From Asterella californica (Eukaryota > Streptophyta > Marchantiopsida > Marchantiales > Aytoniaceae), in NCBI GenBank assembly GCA_036924285.1, contig JAYKYS010000009.1:248001-312000 (forward strand): a stretch of 64,000 nt of DNA, given 5' to 3'. This document shows, piece after piece, positions 25,655 through 35,817 of the stretch. The notes below the pieces were generated by a model. That model was not told where the DNA came from. It saw only the letters and a program-made list of their open reading frames with translations, and searched no databases. The first letter of the stretch is position 1. Every line of letters begins with the position of its first letter. Both the position numbers and the translations under genes were made by a program.

Positions 25655-25882
25655 ATGTCGCAGCAGCAAAACCTTGGTGGAGTGCCTCTCGTTGTTCTAG
25701 ACGCCGAAGCTAGCGATTCATCCGAGGATGATCTCTTAGAGTCAATACTTGTCACTCCGGTTGCTTCTTCCATCCCATATGAGTCTACTCATGCTGAAGA
25801 CATTATTATTCCATCTTCCCCTGCATCTGACAGTACCGATGATGTCATTATACAGAGCTTACCTTTCCATCATATAGAAGCG
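25655..25882 (+). CDS. Possible acidic N-terminal exon upstream of the Replitron-like gene
   Basis: An ATG at 25655 opens a 76-codon segment beginning MSQQQNLGGVPLVVLD and rich in Asp, Glu, Ser and Pro, followed by GTTTG at 25883 as a possible donor. It could be the disordered N terminus of the HUH protein downstream, but I could not find a splice path that keeps frame to 26346. The segment may also read through to 26218 as a 187-residue frame. Its link to the HUH gene is an inference from position and strand only. Confidence 0.35.
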
Positions 25883-26345
25883 GTTTGTTTTCACCAAGAA
25901 CCATGCAGAGTTGATCGGTTTCGGAGACCTCAGAGTATACCATCATACCCACTGTGTTCTGCAACCTGTCTCTCTTTTGCAGACCTCGAACTGTATAAAC
26001 TTCGTGCATATATCTATTTGGATTTTCACTTCTGTACTGTTCCACCTGAGTTTCTTATCCCATCCTTGGACTTTGTTTTGATCTGTATATCATTCACTAC
26101 GAAGACTCGTTGTCTTCAGGCTCTTATCGGACTGTATCACTACATTGACTCTGAAGGTAGTTGGCTGTTGCTTCGAGACAGTAAGTCATGTCTTTTCTCT
26201 TATCCGAAGTTCCTATAGTGTGGGCATGATCGCCATCTCCTGAAACCCACTGTAAGCGATGTGTTTCGTTTGAATTGTGTCCACTGTATATGTCAGGACG
26301 TTGACCCTACAGTTTTCCACTTTCTCTGTAAACACCAGTCCAACC

Positions 26346-27463
26346 ATGTTATTGCGTCGAGCTGCTAGAGCTAGACGTCCTATTGTCTCCGAAGGTCTTC
26401 CGGGCACACGCAGAGTACCATCTCCTAAACTCCTCGAGATGTCTATTACTGTGAACTGTACAGGAGGCGATCTTGATATGAGCAACTGGATGCCTTTGTG
26501 TCGGTTTCTGCATCATGAGTGTACCAGTGGGTTATTATCCGTGGAGAGGGGAGGAACCCTACTCCATCTACACATACAGGGAGTTATCTCACTACATGCT
26601 ACTAGCACTGTTCAGGTCAAGCAATGTTTGTTGTCTGTCTTGGGATGGAAGGGCACCGAGCGACCAGTTGGTGGAGAGATCTATGTAAAATTGTTAACGA
26701 ACAGGGGTCTGCACACTTTTGTTGGCATGGTGGGTTATTGCATGAAGGATAAGGGACAGCTACACCATCAATCCTCGATGAAAAACATCACAGATGCCAT
26801 GCTGCGGGACGGGGAAGAGCTCTTCACGCTGTTTGGTGCTGCTGATATGAAGAACAGGGTGGAGTTGAATCATACGAATATCCTGCAGCGAGCCTTGCAA
26901 TTCAACAAGTACCGTAGCATGCATCCGTTAGGTACCACTCTTAGAACTTGTTTGAGATCAGTGATACGATCTGATAAGTATAGCCCCTCTTGCCGATGGC
27001 TGATGGCTTGTGGAATACAGAAGGCACGTTCTGATTCCCTCTGGAAGGCTATAATCCACCCGGAAACTGTAACCATCGTGGACATAGACAATGTATTTTT
27101 TGCACAGTCACGAGCACGTTACTTTACTGTGGAACAGCCAGATTCAGACATTCTGCAGGAGGAAGAATATATACTTGCAAGTTCTCCTGCTGTTCGCAAT
27201 AGAACAGTACCGACTTTTCATGAAGTCGACGCACTTCCGGAATACATGCCACTCTGCAGTGCACTGGAAAGGAACCTTGGGTGTACCAGAGCCTTTGAAG
27301 GTAACTTCCTTCCTCACATTTTCTGTCTGCTGTTTTGTCTGTATGTTTTATCCCTTCTTCTCTTTCTCATTTGGCTCATGTTTTGCCTACAGTGCCTGTA
27401 GGCGTTGTGCCTGTAGGCACTGTAGGTAGTACCACAACCGATACTACAGCAAATGTCACATAG
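26346..27463 (+). CDS. Replitron-type HUH (Y1) replication initiator / transposase
   Basis: Joining 26346-27300 to 27393-27463 gives 341 residues, with one phase-1 GT-AG intron near the end. An N-terminal strand SITVNCTG (33-40) and a helix precede the phrase SVERGG and the metal-binding HUH motif H74-L75-H76, followed by IQG as in rolling-circle initiators. The catalytic tyrosine motif Y131-C-M-K134 follows 55 residues later. The C-terminal half holds NILQRALQFNKY, SDKYSP and PETVTIVDIDNVFF, which I associate with Replitron proteins rather than geminivirus Rep, since no SF3 helicase is visible. Such enzymes nick one DNA strand and stay joined to the 5' end through tyrosine. The frame is intact. 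More N-terminal sequence may lie in upstream exons. A domesticated Rep-like gene is the alternative. Confidence 0.72.
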
Positions 27464-27833
27464 ATCCGTCCTTTCACTGTACCCTTAGTGTACAAACAGT
27501 TTGTTTTGGAAGACTCTACGCTGCTACTCTGGGAGGAAGTTCGCAGCCGTTTGTATTTGCTACAGAAGGAACGTGTTTTATGTGTGGACTGTGGTTAGAG
27601 CCATACAGCCGGACAGGCTTCGATATTTTGTATTTGGTATAGTGACAAGAGTTGACTGTGCTGAGAGACAGACCATACAGCAGCACAGACTTTGCTATTA
27701 GCTATTGTGTTGATTCTTTGCATATACATAGAGCTGCGTATAGAACCGTCGTTTAGAAGCTTGTCATACAAGGATAGCAGTCTGCAAGCTTTCTCTTGCT
27801 TTGTATTGAGAAGAATTTTCTCTTCAGAAATGA

Positions 27834-27839
27834 AATAAA
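27834..27839 (+). terminator. Candidate polyadenylation signal AATAAA
   Basis: A canonical AATAAA lies about 370 bp downstream of the stop codon of the Replitron-like gene on the same strand. It is the first convincing one after that gene, but no transcript end is visible from sequence alone. Confidence 0.35.
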
Positions 27840-28119
27840 GCACTGGGCTCACCGCAGCCTTTTTCTCTTACGGATTTCTTGGTACGCACTGAACCACAGA
27901 AGTGGATACTCATGGAATGAACACCATTCGCCTGAAAAATGCGCGTTGAAAAATCGTTCCAATGTCGGAGTGTGATCCGTCTACCTAGGAAAGCGCCGGG
28001 CTTCTGGCTGTGGTTGTTTACTCAAGAGGTTTGCTTTCAGGTCACAACAGGGGCTATAAACACTCACACAGGTGTGTATGATCCTCTAATATGCTCAAAA
28101 GCGAAATTTAGGTCTAACT

Positions 28120-29840
28120 AGTAGTAATAGGTTTAGGCGGTGAACTTTGACACTCAAGGAGAGGAAAACTATGAAGGTTTAGACTTCTAAACTTCCCCTA
28201 CATGTAAATAAGGTCCTACTGAACACACACACGAAGTTTCACCCTGAGATCAAATTCTAGCACCAAGATGTTGACAGAAAAGTTCTGAATAAGAAAATTA
28301 TGGCAATTTTTGATACCCAGATGGCTATTTCAACCTAGAACAGAAGATTGGCTCGATGAATTTTGAATATTCTCGCAGTATTTGAAGTCTATAGGATGCT
28401 GAACATCCCTTTGAAGTTGAGACTCCTGAATGTACACAGAACTCCATATCTCCTCCTCTGAAGTCGCTGCTCTAGATTAAGAGCTTTTCAGACCCCCTCA
28501 GCTTCAGCGGCCGCCCTGAATTACTCAGTCGCTCAATCGATATGAAACTTTTTGGGAAATCGTAGCCCTGCTGGCAGAGAACACAACCTCGAAGTTTTGA
28601 AGCAATTTCCTCAAATCTGCTGCGAGTGACACTGAAAACCCTAAATCCAACAAAAGTGATTCAATTCTAGCACAATTCGAACTTCAATTGGTCATAACTT
28701 CGTCTTTATTGCCTCAAATCGATCGAAAATTTCACTGGAAGTGCTTGGCATGACGAGCTCTCTCTCCCTGTGCTCTCAGATTTCGAAGATACCTCACCAA
28801 ATGCTCAAACTCCACTCTAGAGCTCTGTTTCTAAACTTAGAGTTTTACAAAAGACAAAAATGGACCAACGGGAGTTCATAGCTCCACTTGATTGTCCTTT
28901 TATGTCTTAAACTACCTGGTAACTTATCTACACTCATAGGCTACCACGTCAAGCCCCCTAGAGTGCCAGCGTAAAACTTAAACTACCTAAAACGACACGT
29001 AGCCCCGAAATTTAACTTAAATCAGCTAGAAAGCATGCATGGGCGACAAGTAAGTACAACCCATGAGCTCAAACCCCTATCAGCATGGAAACCCTAAGTT
29101 ATGTACATTGAACGTCATAGACAAGTAAGAAGTCACTTGCACAAGCGCACAAATGCTTGAACAAGATAACTAACATACTATCAGCCTACTAGGACTCAAA
29201 ATAGTGTTAACACCATATGCAAAGGTGTCAAACATATACATAAAGGACTAGAAGTAGTATGAGCTAACTTCTAGAACTACGAAACCTAAGCGTCAGAGTA
29301 GAAGTCAAGCATGTAGCTGTCAAGTAGCGCGACACCGGGAAAGAATATTCAGAAAGGAGAAGGCCAAGTATTTAACGCAGGATCTCCAAAATATATTTTC
29401 TATGGTATGCTTGTGGACGCAAGAGAACCTTGTTCACGCGGGGGGAAAAAAACACCGAACGTAAGTGTACAACCAGTGAATATGTATCAGATACTAATAC
29501 AGTAAACCCTCTTTAACTTACTCTGTTTCTTACTAGCGCCAATATCCTTCCTCACGGCCTTGTACAGTGAATTTCGTTTTTTCTTATCAGATAATGCGTA
29601 AGTGTTATAAAAATTTATTATATTAAACTATTATAAAATATCAAATTAATTCATACATGTTATATGTTAACTAGTTCTGGAGTAGCCAACTCATCCGAAG
29701 ATAACCCATAAGTGAAGAGCGGACTGCTGCGCTCCTGGGGGTATAAGACCGGAGGTTTAGTTGTCTAATTGCGTCATTTGCAAAAGAATGTTAAAAGATT
29801 AAAAGAGTTAATCGGATCGAAAAGGTTAAAAGATTAATTA
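28120..29840. other. Non-coding sequence, possibly a worn LTR-retrotransposon fragment
   Basis: No frame of useful length is present. The texture, moderately GC-balanced with repeated CCTAAATCC-type phrases, a CACCAAGATGTTGACAG phrase and many short imperfect repeats, resembles the LTR or leader of a plant LTR retrotransposon. I could not find a second LTR, a primer-binding site or a target duplication. Confidence 0.25.
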
Positions 29841-29845
29841 ATGGA

Positions 29846-29875
29846 CACCCATGTACACTTCAGTGTACATGGGTG
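29846..29875. repeat. Perfect 14-bp palindrome with 2-bp centre
   Basis: CACCCATGTACACT is followed by TC and then its exact complement. It may be a transposon excision scar or a minimal foldback end. Confidence 0.85.
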
Positions 29876-30330
29876 AATATCCTGCTTCCTATCAGGGCAA
29901 GCAATGAGGGCCAAAAACTCATAACTGTGAACATACATATACGGTACAAAGACAACGCTGACCTTGTCTGACACAAGGATAACTAATAATAACAAATAAT
30001 TCAATAAATTTGTATCCTTCTAAACGGTCCATCGCCGGCTTATGATGGTCCTTTCATCGAGCGCTTTCCAGTTCCGGCACTCCACCGGCATGTCGGATAA
30101 AGAGATCACGTTTCCCGGAGAAAGTAAATCTAGTTCGTGTCCGGAGCGAAACCGCCGGCAGTAGGATCCCCTCGTGCTTTCAATTGGAATTTAGCATGAA
30201 AAGAACAAGAATAAAGCAATAATAATAGATGTATCGCATAGGAGTTTCTCTGATCACTGCAGATATAATAATGTCCGTACTAGACTCTTGTAATTTTAGA
30301 GGATCTTTGACAGGTCATTCTTATGATCGC

Positions 30331-30858
30331 ATAATTATTTGGTGACATCTTTTGAAAACGATTTTCTCTTGGTCACGCTCATGACTTTTTCAAGTTTTTT
30401 TCGTCACACGTCACACCGCATGACGATCTCTCAGTCACGAGTCCGACATGGAGTTTGACGTAAAACTCTTCATATTCATTGGACTCGAATGAAAGGTTCC
30501 TGGTCATTAAGAAATTAAAATTAATTTTAAAAATATCAAAAATCATAAATGAAATATTTGATTAAGACCGATTCACAAATGAAGCACCGTTCACTTGTAT
30601 CGACCACCCCGAATGACAGTTCAGAGTCATTCAAGCTAATTAAAATGTTTGATTAACTCTAAATAGTGAATAATCAGATTTTATCATTCGAGATTACACG
30701 CGTCTAGTCAGACAACACATGATCTCACATCTCCATGTCGGATTCTATATCAGACTCATGACCCGGAGATCACCATGCGGTGTGACCAAGAGGACTTGAA
30801 AAAATCATAGACGTGACCAAGAGAAAACAATTTTCAAGAGATGGGATCAAATAATTAT
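30331..30858. mobile_element. Foldback TIR element, about 530 bp
   Basis: The left arm (30331-30453) begins ATAATTATTTGGTGACATCT and the right arm (30731-30858) is its diverged complement. Shared phrases are TTTTCTCTTGGTCACG, TTTTTCAAGT, TCACACCGCATG and TCCGACATGGAG. Arms of about 125 bp enclose an AT-rich centre with no coding frame. I could not identify a convincing target duplication, so the superfamily is unassigned. Confidence 0.75.
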
Positions 30859-31381
30859 CCCTTGATTCATCTTATCGTTTCACAAAAGGCAAAAGAAAAT
30901 CATCATAAAAGAGAAACAAAACATACAAAAGCTTTGTTCAGTTTTGGTGAACAGACGTCAGAACGGATCTCAAAGCTGCACTGTAAGAAATTCAAAGAGT
31001 AATTTCACAAGCAGCGCAGATGGGATAAGAGTCAAATAAAATGAAAAAAATTTAATTGACTTCACGTGTAATACGTTTGTCGAACTTCACTCACATTTCT
31101 TAACTTTGTGTTACTTGATTATACCCTTGACTGGCTAGAGCAGGTTCAGTAAGTGAAAATGTCACTTCATCAAAATACAAAAAGTGCATATTAGTCATCA
31201 ATTATGTATCTACACAAAAAGTTCAGTTTGAAATACTTTTATAGCAGATTATTAGCTAAAAGTATAGCTTATTTGTCTTGGTGTAGTGTCTTTACATACT
31301 ATGGGTTCCGAAATGAAAATTTTTGCAAAGATGGCTGTTTTCCACGAACCACAAGTGCTAAACTTGCTGAACATGCTGTTC

Positions 31382-31727
31382 CAGCGGTTATTTATTTGGT
31401 CGGACCTTTACGGACATCTTATTACTTAGACGGACCCTTGCACTGTGGACCTGTCCATATGAGTCCATCACAACGGGACTCGAAACAGAAACTTCATTTC
31501 CAGCAGTTATTTATTTGGTCGGATCTTTACGAGCATCTTATTACTTAGACGGAACCTTGACCTGTGAACTTGTCCATATGAGTCCGTCACACCAGGACTC
31601 GGACTAGAAGCTTCATTAACAATTTGGAGCCCGTGCACTTCCAACCATATCCGCAAAAGATTGAACCCACTACCTTTCTCTTAGAGGACTGTAAGCTAAG
31701 CAACTTTGGACACCGATATTCGGTGCA
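31382..31727 (-). mobile_element. tRNA-derived SINE, copy 1, with duplicated tail
   Basis: Read on the minus strand, a tRNA-like head at the high-coordinate end has an A-box-like TTGCTTAGCTTACAG and a B-box-like GGGTTCAATC. The body then reads GGTTGGAAGTGCAC and TTAATGAAGCTTCT. The tail segment around TTATTTATTTGGTCGG is duplicated in tandem with a 119-bp period (31388 and 31507). It shares the body phrase with copies at 33.8, 38.7, 40.8 and 58.4 kb. Confidence 0.7.
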
Positions 31728-33032
31728 TCTATCATTGTAAATATGAGATCACAGTAAGTAAGCGACATCATGGAATGCTCGGGTGAGTAGGAAGATGGTT
31801 CAAACTTCAAGGGTCCCAGCAAGTAATTCCTTGGAGTTGACATTGCAGTATCTTGAACTGACTGTGGTTGCGTGATCTTGTGGATCGAGTCATCTCGCGT
31901 TGAACTTTCTCGTACTAACTATTTTGATCACATTCTGACTAGACGGTCGAGTAAAATGATTGGACTACAGGACAGTAGCTAGCCACATGAAGGTGACTAG
32001 AGTCTCTTCGCACTAATCTTTGTTGGTTATGCTCCTCTTAAAAGGTTCAACAAACTGAGTAATAAAAAGTATTTTTCACATTACACCATTTTGGAAATAT
32101 ACTTTTGTTCCACGGTATTCTCACGTGGATGAGAATAATACCCAATCCCATACACTTTTGAGCCTCACTGGAATAACCTCATCCATACCATGTCTATGCT
32201 GAAACCATCTATTAGAGAGTGTCAAAGCTATCACATTACATCTCTCTAACCCGTAAGGAAAAGTCCATAGCTGACCCTTTCAACATTTCTCGATCGATAC
32301 TCAACAATTAGTTCTCAAGTGAATCACATAGTGTAAAACTCTAGTACAGATTTCATTTAATTCTTTACTTAACATACTCTGTTTTCTCAAGAAAATTCTT
32401 CAACACAAGTATTTTGTGTATAACTGTTAAATTTCTTTCTGCGCAGATAGTCTAACTTGCAGCCATATTTATAATGGCAACTGGGCTTTAAAAAACAGCG
32501 AAAAGTTGATATATAAAGTTGACAAGAGAAGGAGTTAGCTCTGATGATCCGTAGTCCCATCTACTGGAGTGGCTGCAAAGTTTTAGACCAAGGTCATATC
32601 TAGAGTCGGCAGTAGTTGAATAATTAAGAATTATTCTTGCACTAACACGCTCTAAATAGCGTCAACGATACAAAAAGATATGAGAAGAGTAAAATAGACC
32701 AATATTGTTCAATATATATAAAAGTAAAAAATTTTCAAAATATATTTTTTGTAAATCTATGAGAAAAACTCTCCTTTTGTGATAGATCTCTACTTACGTC
32801 CAGAACGTGTCCGGGAAAGTGAAAGAAGCCCAGAAAAAGAGAAAGGGAAAGAGAAGCAAAACCGTGTCGTAAATGCAACACAGTCTTGTCGGATCCACGG
32901 CACCACGCGACGAATGAATACGTCAGTTCCGTGGATGGACAAGACAAGCGCTTCACGTTCACCTACAGGTTCGGGCAAGTAGAGTCCAGAACCTACAGGT
33001 AAAGGTCAAGAAAACCACGAACGAACCCCCCA
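31728..33032. other. AT-rich intergenic DNA
   Basis: No gene is supported. A partly self-complementary stretch lies at 32891-32944, where a segment ending GGATCCACGG is mirrored by CCGTGGATGGACAAG, with a spacer. Reading frames on both strands here overlap and look like shadows. Confidence 0.4.
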
Positions 33033-33041
33033 GCAAAACAA

Positions 33042-33511
33042 CAGTTAATTATTTTGTCAGACCCATACGCAGTAGTCCTTACACCCTTCACTTTCTTTTT
33101 TTCTTGGTCGGGTCCATGACCGGTAGTAGACAGTTTACAACTGCTATGTTAGCGGTGGTTGATCACGTGGAGTACTTGAAGATGACGTGGATATTTAATG
33201 ACATGGATGTCGATGTGTCTCACAGTTGATAATATTCTACGTGAAATTGACACGATTTGATAATAATATTTTGACGCAATTTGATTTCTGTGTGACATCT
33301 GCAATCTCGCGAACATGTTGGAGAAGACAGTTTATCACTTTCGCCTTGTCATTGTCAAGTCAATCACACAAACCATCCAACTCAAGAGTCATGTCCTGTC
33401 CTGACAGTCTTCTTATCTACTACCAGTCATGGGCTCGACCAAGAGAGAAGAGAAAATGAGAAACCTATCGAGTAAGGACTATGGCGCATGGTCTGACCAA
33501 GTAAATAACTA
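33042..33511. mobile_element. Non-autonomous Mutator-like element, copy B
   Basis: The 470-bp element starts CAGTTAATTATTTTGTCAG and its right end, complemented, reads TAGTTATTTACTTGGTCAG, with about 105-bp TIRs. The flanking 9-mers GCAAAACAA (33033-33041) and GAAAAACAA (33512-33520) differ at one base and fit a target duplication. The TIR is clearly related to copies A (15.8 kb) and C (44.1 kb), including the motif CATGCGCCATAGT. There is no transposase. Confidence 0.8.
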
Positions 33512-33703
33512 GAAAAACAATGAGGTTATGCGTTAGTGAATCTAAACCAGTTGCTTTTCGGACAGCGGTTCCGTTTCACCCTCAGTCAAGGTAAAACGTT
33601 TTCCCCGTCTGGAAATACGAAAATACACTACAAGATAAAATAACTTCCCTCTTCCTTCTTTTTCTTCTCAATGGACGTATACTTATAAAATTAAAGTTGT
33701 TAA

Positions 33704-33888
33704 CTTGTCCGCTTAATCCTTTCGAGGGACATGGGACTGTCCTTTGTGGGTAACCACAGCGTACACGGATCAGATTGCACATATAGCACACACAGCGACT
33801 TCTTGCACTTCCAACCGGGAGCTGGAGGACTCGAACTCCAGACCTTTCGCTTAGAGGTCTGAGCCCAACCAACTAGACCAGCGGCCCA
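33704..33888 (-). mobile_element. tRNA-derived SINE, copy 2, with the best-preserved tRNA-like head
   Basis: On the minus strand, from 33888, the head has an A-box TGGTCTAGTTGG, a GACCT/AGGTC anticodon-like stem and a T-arm-like CTGGAG/CTCCAG stem around TTCGAGTC (33822-33841). No 3' acceptor strand pairs with the 5' GGGCCGC, the T-loop is one base too long and the anticodon loop is enlarged, so it is not a working tRNA gene. The body (GGTTGGAAGTGCA, then GGACAGTCCCATG and CCTCGAA) matches the other SINE copies. Confidence 0.7.
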
Positions 33889-34200
33889 GAAGGAGGAGGT
33901 CCTGGAGGGTCCGGTGGAGGTGGGACACTTTTGGCGCTCATCGGCTTCTGGACCTTTACGAGTCTGGACTCTAGGACTGTCCCGGCTGTCCCGTCCAGAG
34001 GCGTATGGGCCCGACGGGCCAGGCATATGACCGAATGATGACCGGTCTAGTGCCGGTACTCTAAGAACTTGAGCGCGAAGATAGGGAATGGCAGCCCGCA
34101 GGGCCATAACAGTACGGTAATTGACCTGGTCACAACGCCGTAGGTTGGTGGACACTGCCACTGGACAGTCGAGTTCGAGCCCAATGGTGTGAAACACCCG

Positions 34201-34377
34201 TTACTCGGTGAACTTGTTTGACTTACGTCGACTCTTATGGTTCCCACCAGGAGCGTGGATCTTGTCCGCCGGTTTTGAATCAGCCAAATCCGACGCTCTA
34301 GGCCGGCTCCTCTCGTCCTCCTTATAAGACTGCTTCTGGCGTGAAGCTTCGGGGGCCTTGTTCAGAGCTTCGTTCAT
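34201..34377 (-). CDS. Possible small basic protein, divergent from the tetraspanin gene
   Basis: A 58-residue minus-strand frame begins MNEALNKAPEASRQKQSYKE and is very hydrophilic and charged, ending in a lysine/arginine-rich tail. It lies 285 bp upstream of, and divergent from, the tetraspanin start, in locally GC-rich DNA. A CGTAAGT donor-like site close to its 3' end (about 34227) suggests it might splice into sequence further left, where a proline-rich frame exists. No family is recognised, and it could be an antisense shadow of the tetraspanin 5' UTR. Confidence 0.3.
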   Translation of the reverse strand: MNEALNKAPEASRQKQSYKEDERSRPRASDLADSKPADKIHAPGGNHKSRRKSNKFTE

Positions 34378-34661
34378 CGGGCATAGTAGGCGGCTGCAGC
34401 TGAGACGATAGACAGCAAGGAGAAGGAACAGAAGTTGAGGATTTTGGCTCCCCGCCAACTCTCGTTGGATAGGCCCTAACAGTAGTTGAAAACAATAGAA
34501 ACTCAAAGCAACGATCCTCATAAGTTTGCAGTGTACAAACTAGGAGGTCTAGGAATAGTAGTGGAGTTGGGTGATTTAGAAGGTGAAAAGAGTTTGTTTT
34601 TGTATTTGTGTGTGACGCGTGAGGGGCAGACTTCATCAGGCTTGAACGAGGACGGGCAAAA

Positions 34662-35817
34662 ATGAGGCTGAGCAATACTTTCATCACGGTATGGAACATC
34701 TTCACATTTTTCGCGTCGATCGTAATTATCGGAGCCGGCATTTGGTTGGCCACCAAGCATGAAGCCACGACCTGCATCAAATTCTTGCAGTGGCCTGTCA
34801 TCATTCTTGGGATCTTCGTTCTCTTGATTTCGATTTTCGGGATCGTAGGCGCTTGCTACAGGAACACGTGCTTACTGTGGATCTATCTCGCCGTGTACTT
34901 CATTCTCATTCTGTTGCTCGTCATCTTCACCATCTTCGCCTTCGCTGTCACGAACAAAGGTGCTGGTGAAGCGCTCTCCGACAAAGGATTTAAAGAATAC
35001 AGACTCGGGGACTATTCGAACTGGTTGCAAAAGCGAGTGGAGAAGCAGAGCAACTGGGACAAGATCCGTAGCTGCCTGGCCGACGCCAACGTTTGCGACT
35101 CTCTGAACGACGACTATACCACTGAGGTGGAATTCAACGCCGCCAAACTTAGCCCGCTTGAGGTAAGTTCCATCCTTTGATTTGTTTTCTTCCGCATTGC
35201 CTCGAGAACTGATAGTGTCGATCAATCTTGTGCCATCAGCGTTCTGTGCAGGCTGTAGCGTCTCTATAGCTAGTGACCTGCCCCGTGACTTGTAACCTCT
35301 TTGGCCCTTCAGTCGGTAGTTTGTAGATTGAACCTTTGGAACCGACTTTTGTCAGTGGGACTGCTGTTGTCATTTTCAAATTGCTGAGGAAACATGATCG
35401 ATGCACCGCGTTGAGCCCCAGTGTTTGAGAGTACAAGATGCCTCGCTTTTGGATTGGTGGCGCAAACATCATGTTTTTTCCTTCGAACTGAGAATTTCAC
35501 CGTTGTTTGTGCAGTCTGGATGTTGCAAGCCTCCCGTGGAGTGTGGTTTTACCTTCATCAATGCAACGGCGTGGGCTAAGACAACAACAAACTCGACAAA
35601 CGAAGATTGTGTAAGATGGAACAACGACTCCGCGGAACTCTGCTTCCAGTGTGATTCTTGCAAGGCTGGACTTCTGCAGAACGTGAAAAGAGACTGGCGC
35701 AAAGTAGCAGTTGTGCTGATTGTTGTGCTGGTGATCATGATCATCGTGTACACGATGGGTTGCTGTGCGTTCAGGAATAACCGCAAAGACGGGTCTTACA
35801 CCAAGTATGGACCATAG
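34662..35817 (+). CDS. Plant tetraspanin (four-pass membrane protein), two exons
   Basis: Exons 34662-35162 and 35515-35817 join in phase 0 across a 352-bp GT-AG intron to give 267 residues, the usual length of plant tetraspanins. These proteins organise membrane microdomains at the plasma membrane and endomembranes and act in cell communication and development. Three hydrophobic helices lie at about residues 6-29, 45-68 and 72-97, and a fourth at 231-251. The large extracellular loop between helices 3 and 4 holds the plant signature G-C-C-K-P at 169-173, immediately after the intron, plus further cysteines (C177, C199, C210, C213, C216) expected to form disulfides. Asn-X-Ser/Thr sites near 183, 193 and 204 could be glycosylated. 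The short polar C terminus ends SYTKYGP. The start is the first methionine and leaves a normal short N-terminal tail. Confidence 0.95.

Noticed and set aside
26346..27463. An endogenous geminivirus Rep
   Set aside because: HUH and Tyr motifs are shared, but no SF3 helicase Walker motifs, coat-protein gene or viral origin stem-loop are seen, and the C-terminal half differs.
33815..33888. A tRNA gene
   Set aside because: D-arm and T-arm-like parts exist, but there is no 3' acceptor strand, the T-loop has eight bases and the anticodon loop is oversized. The same body is shared with four other copies, so it is a SINE.
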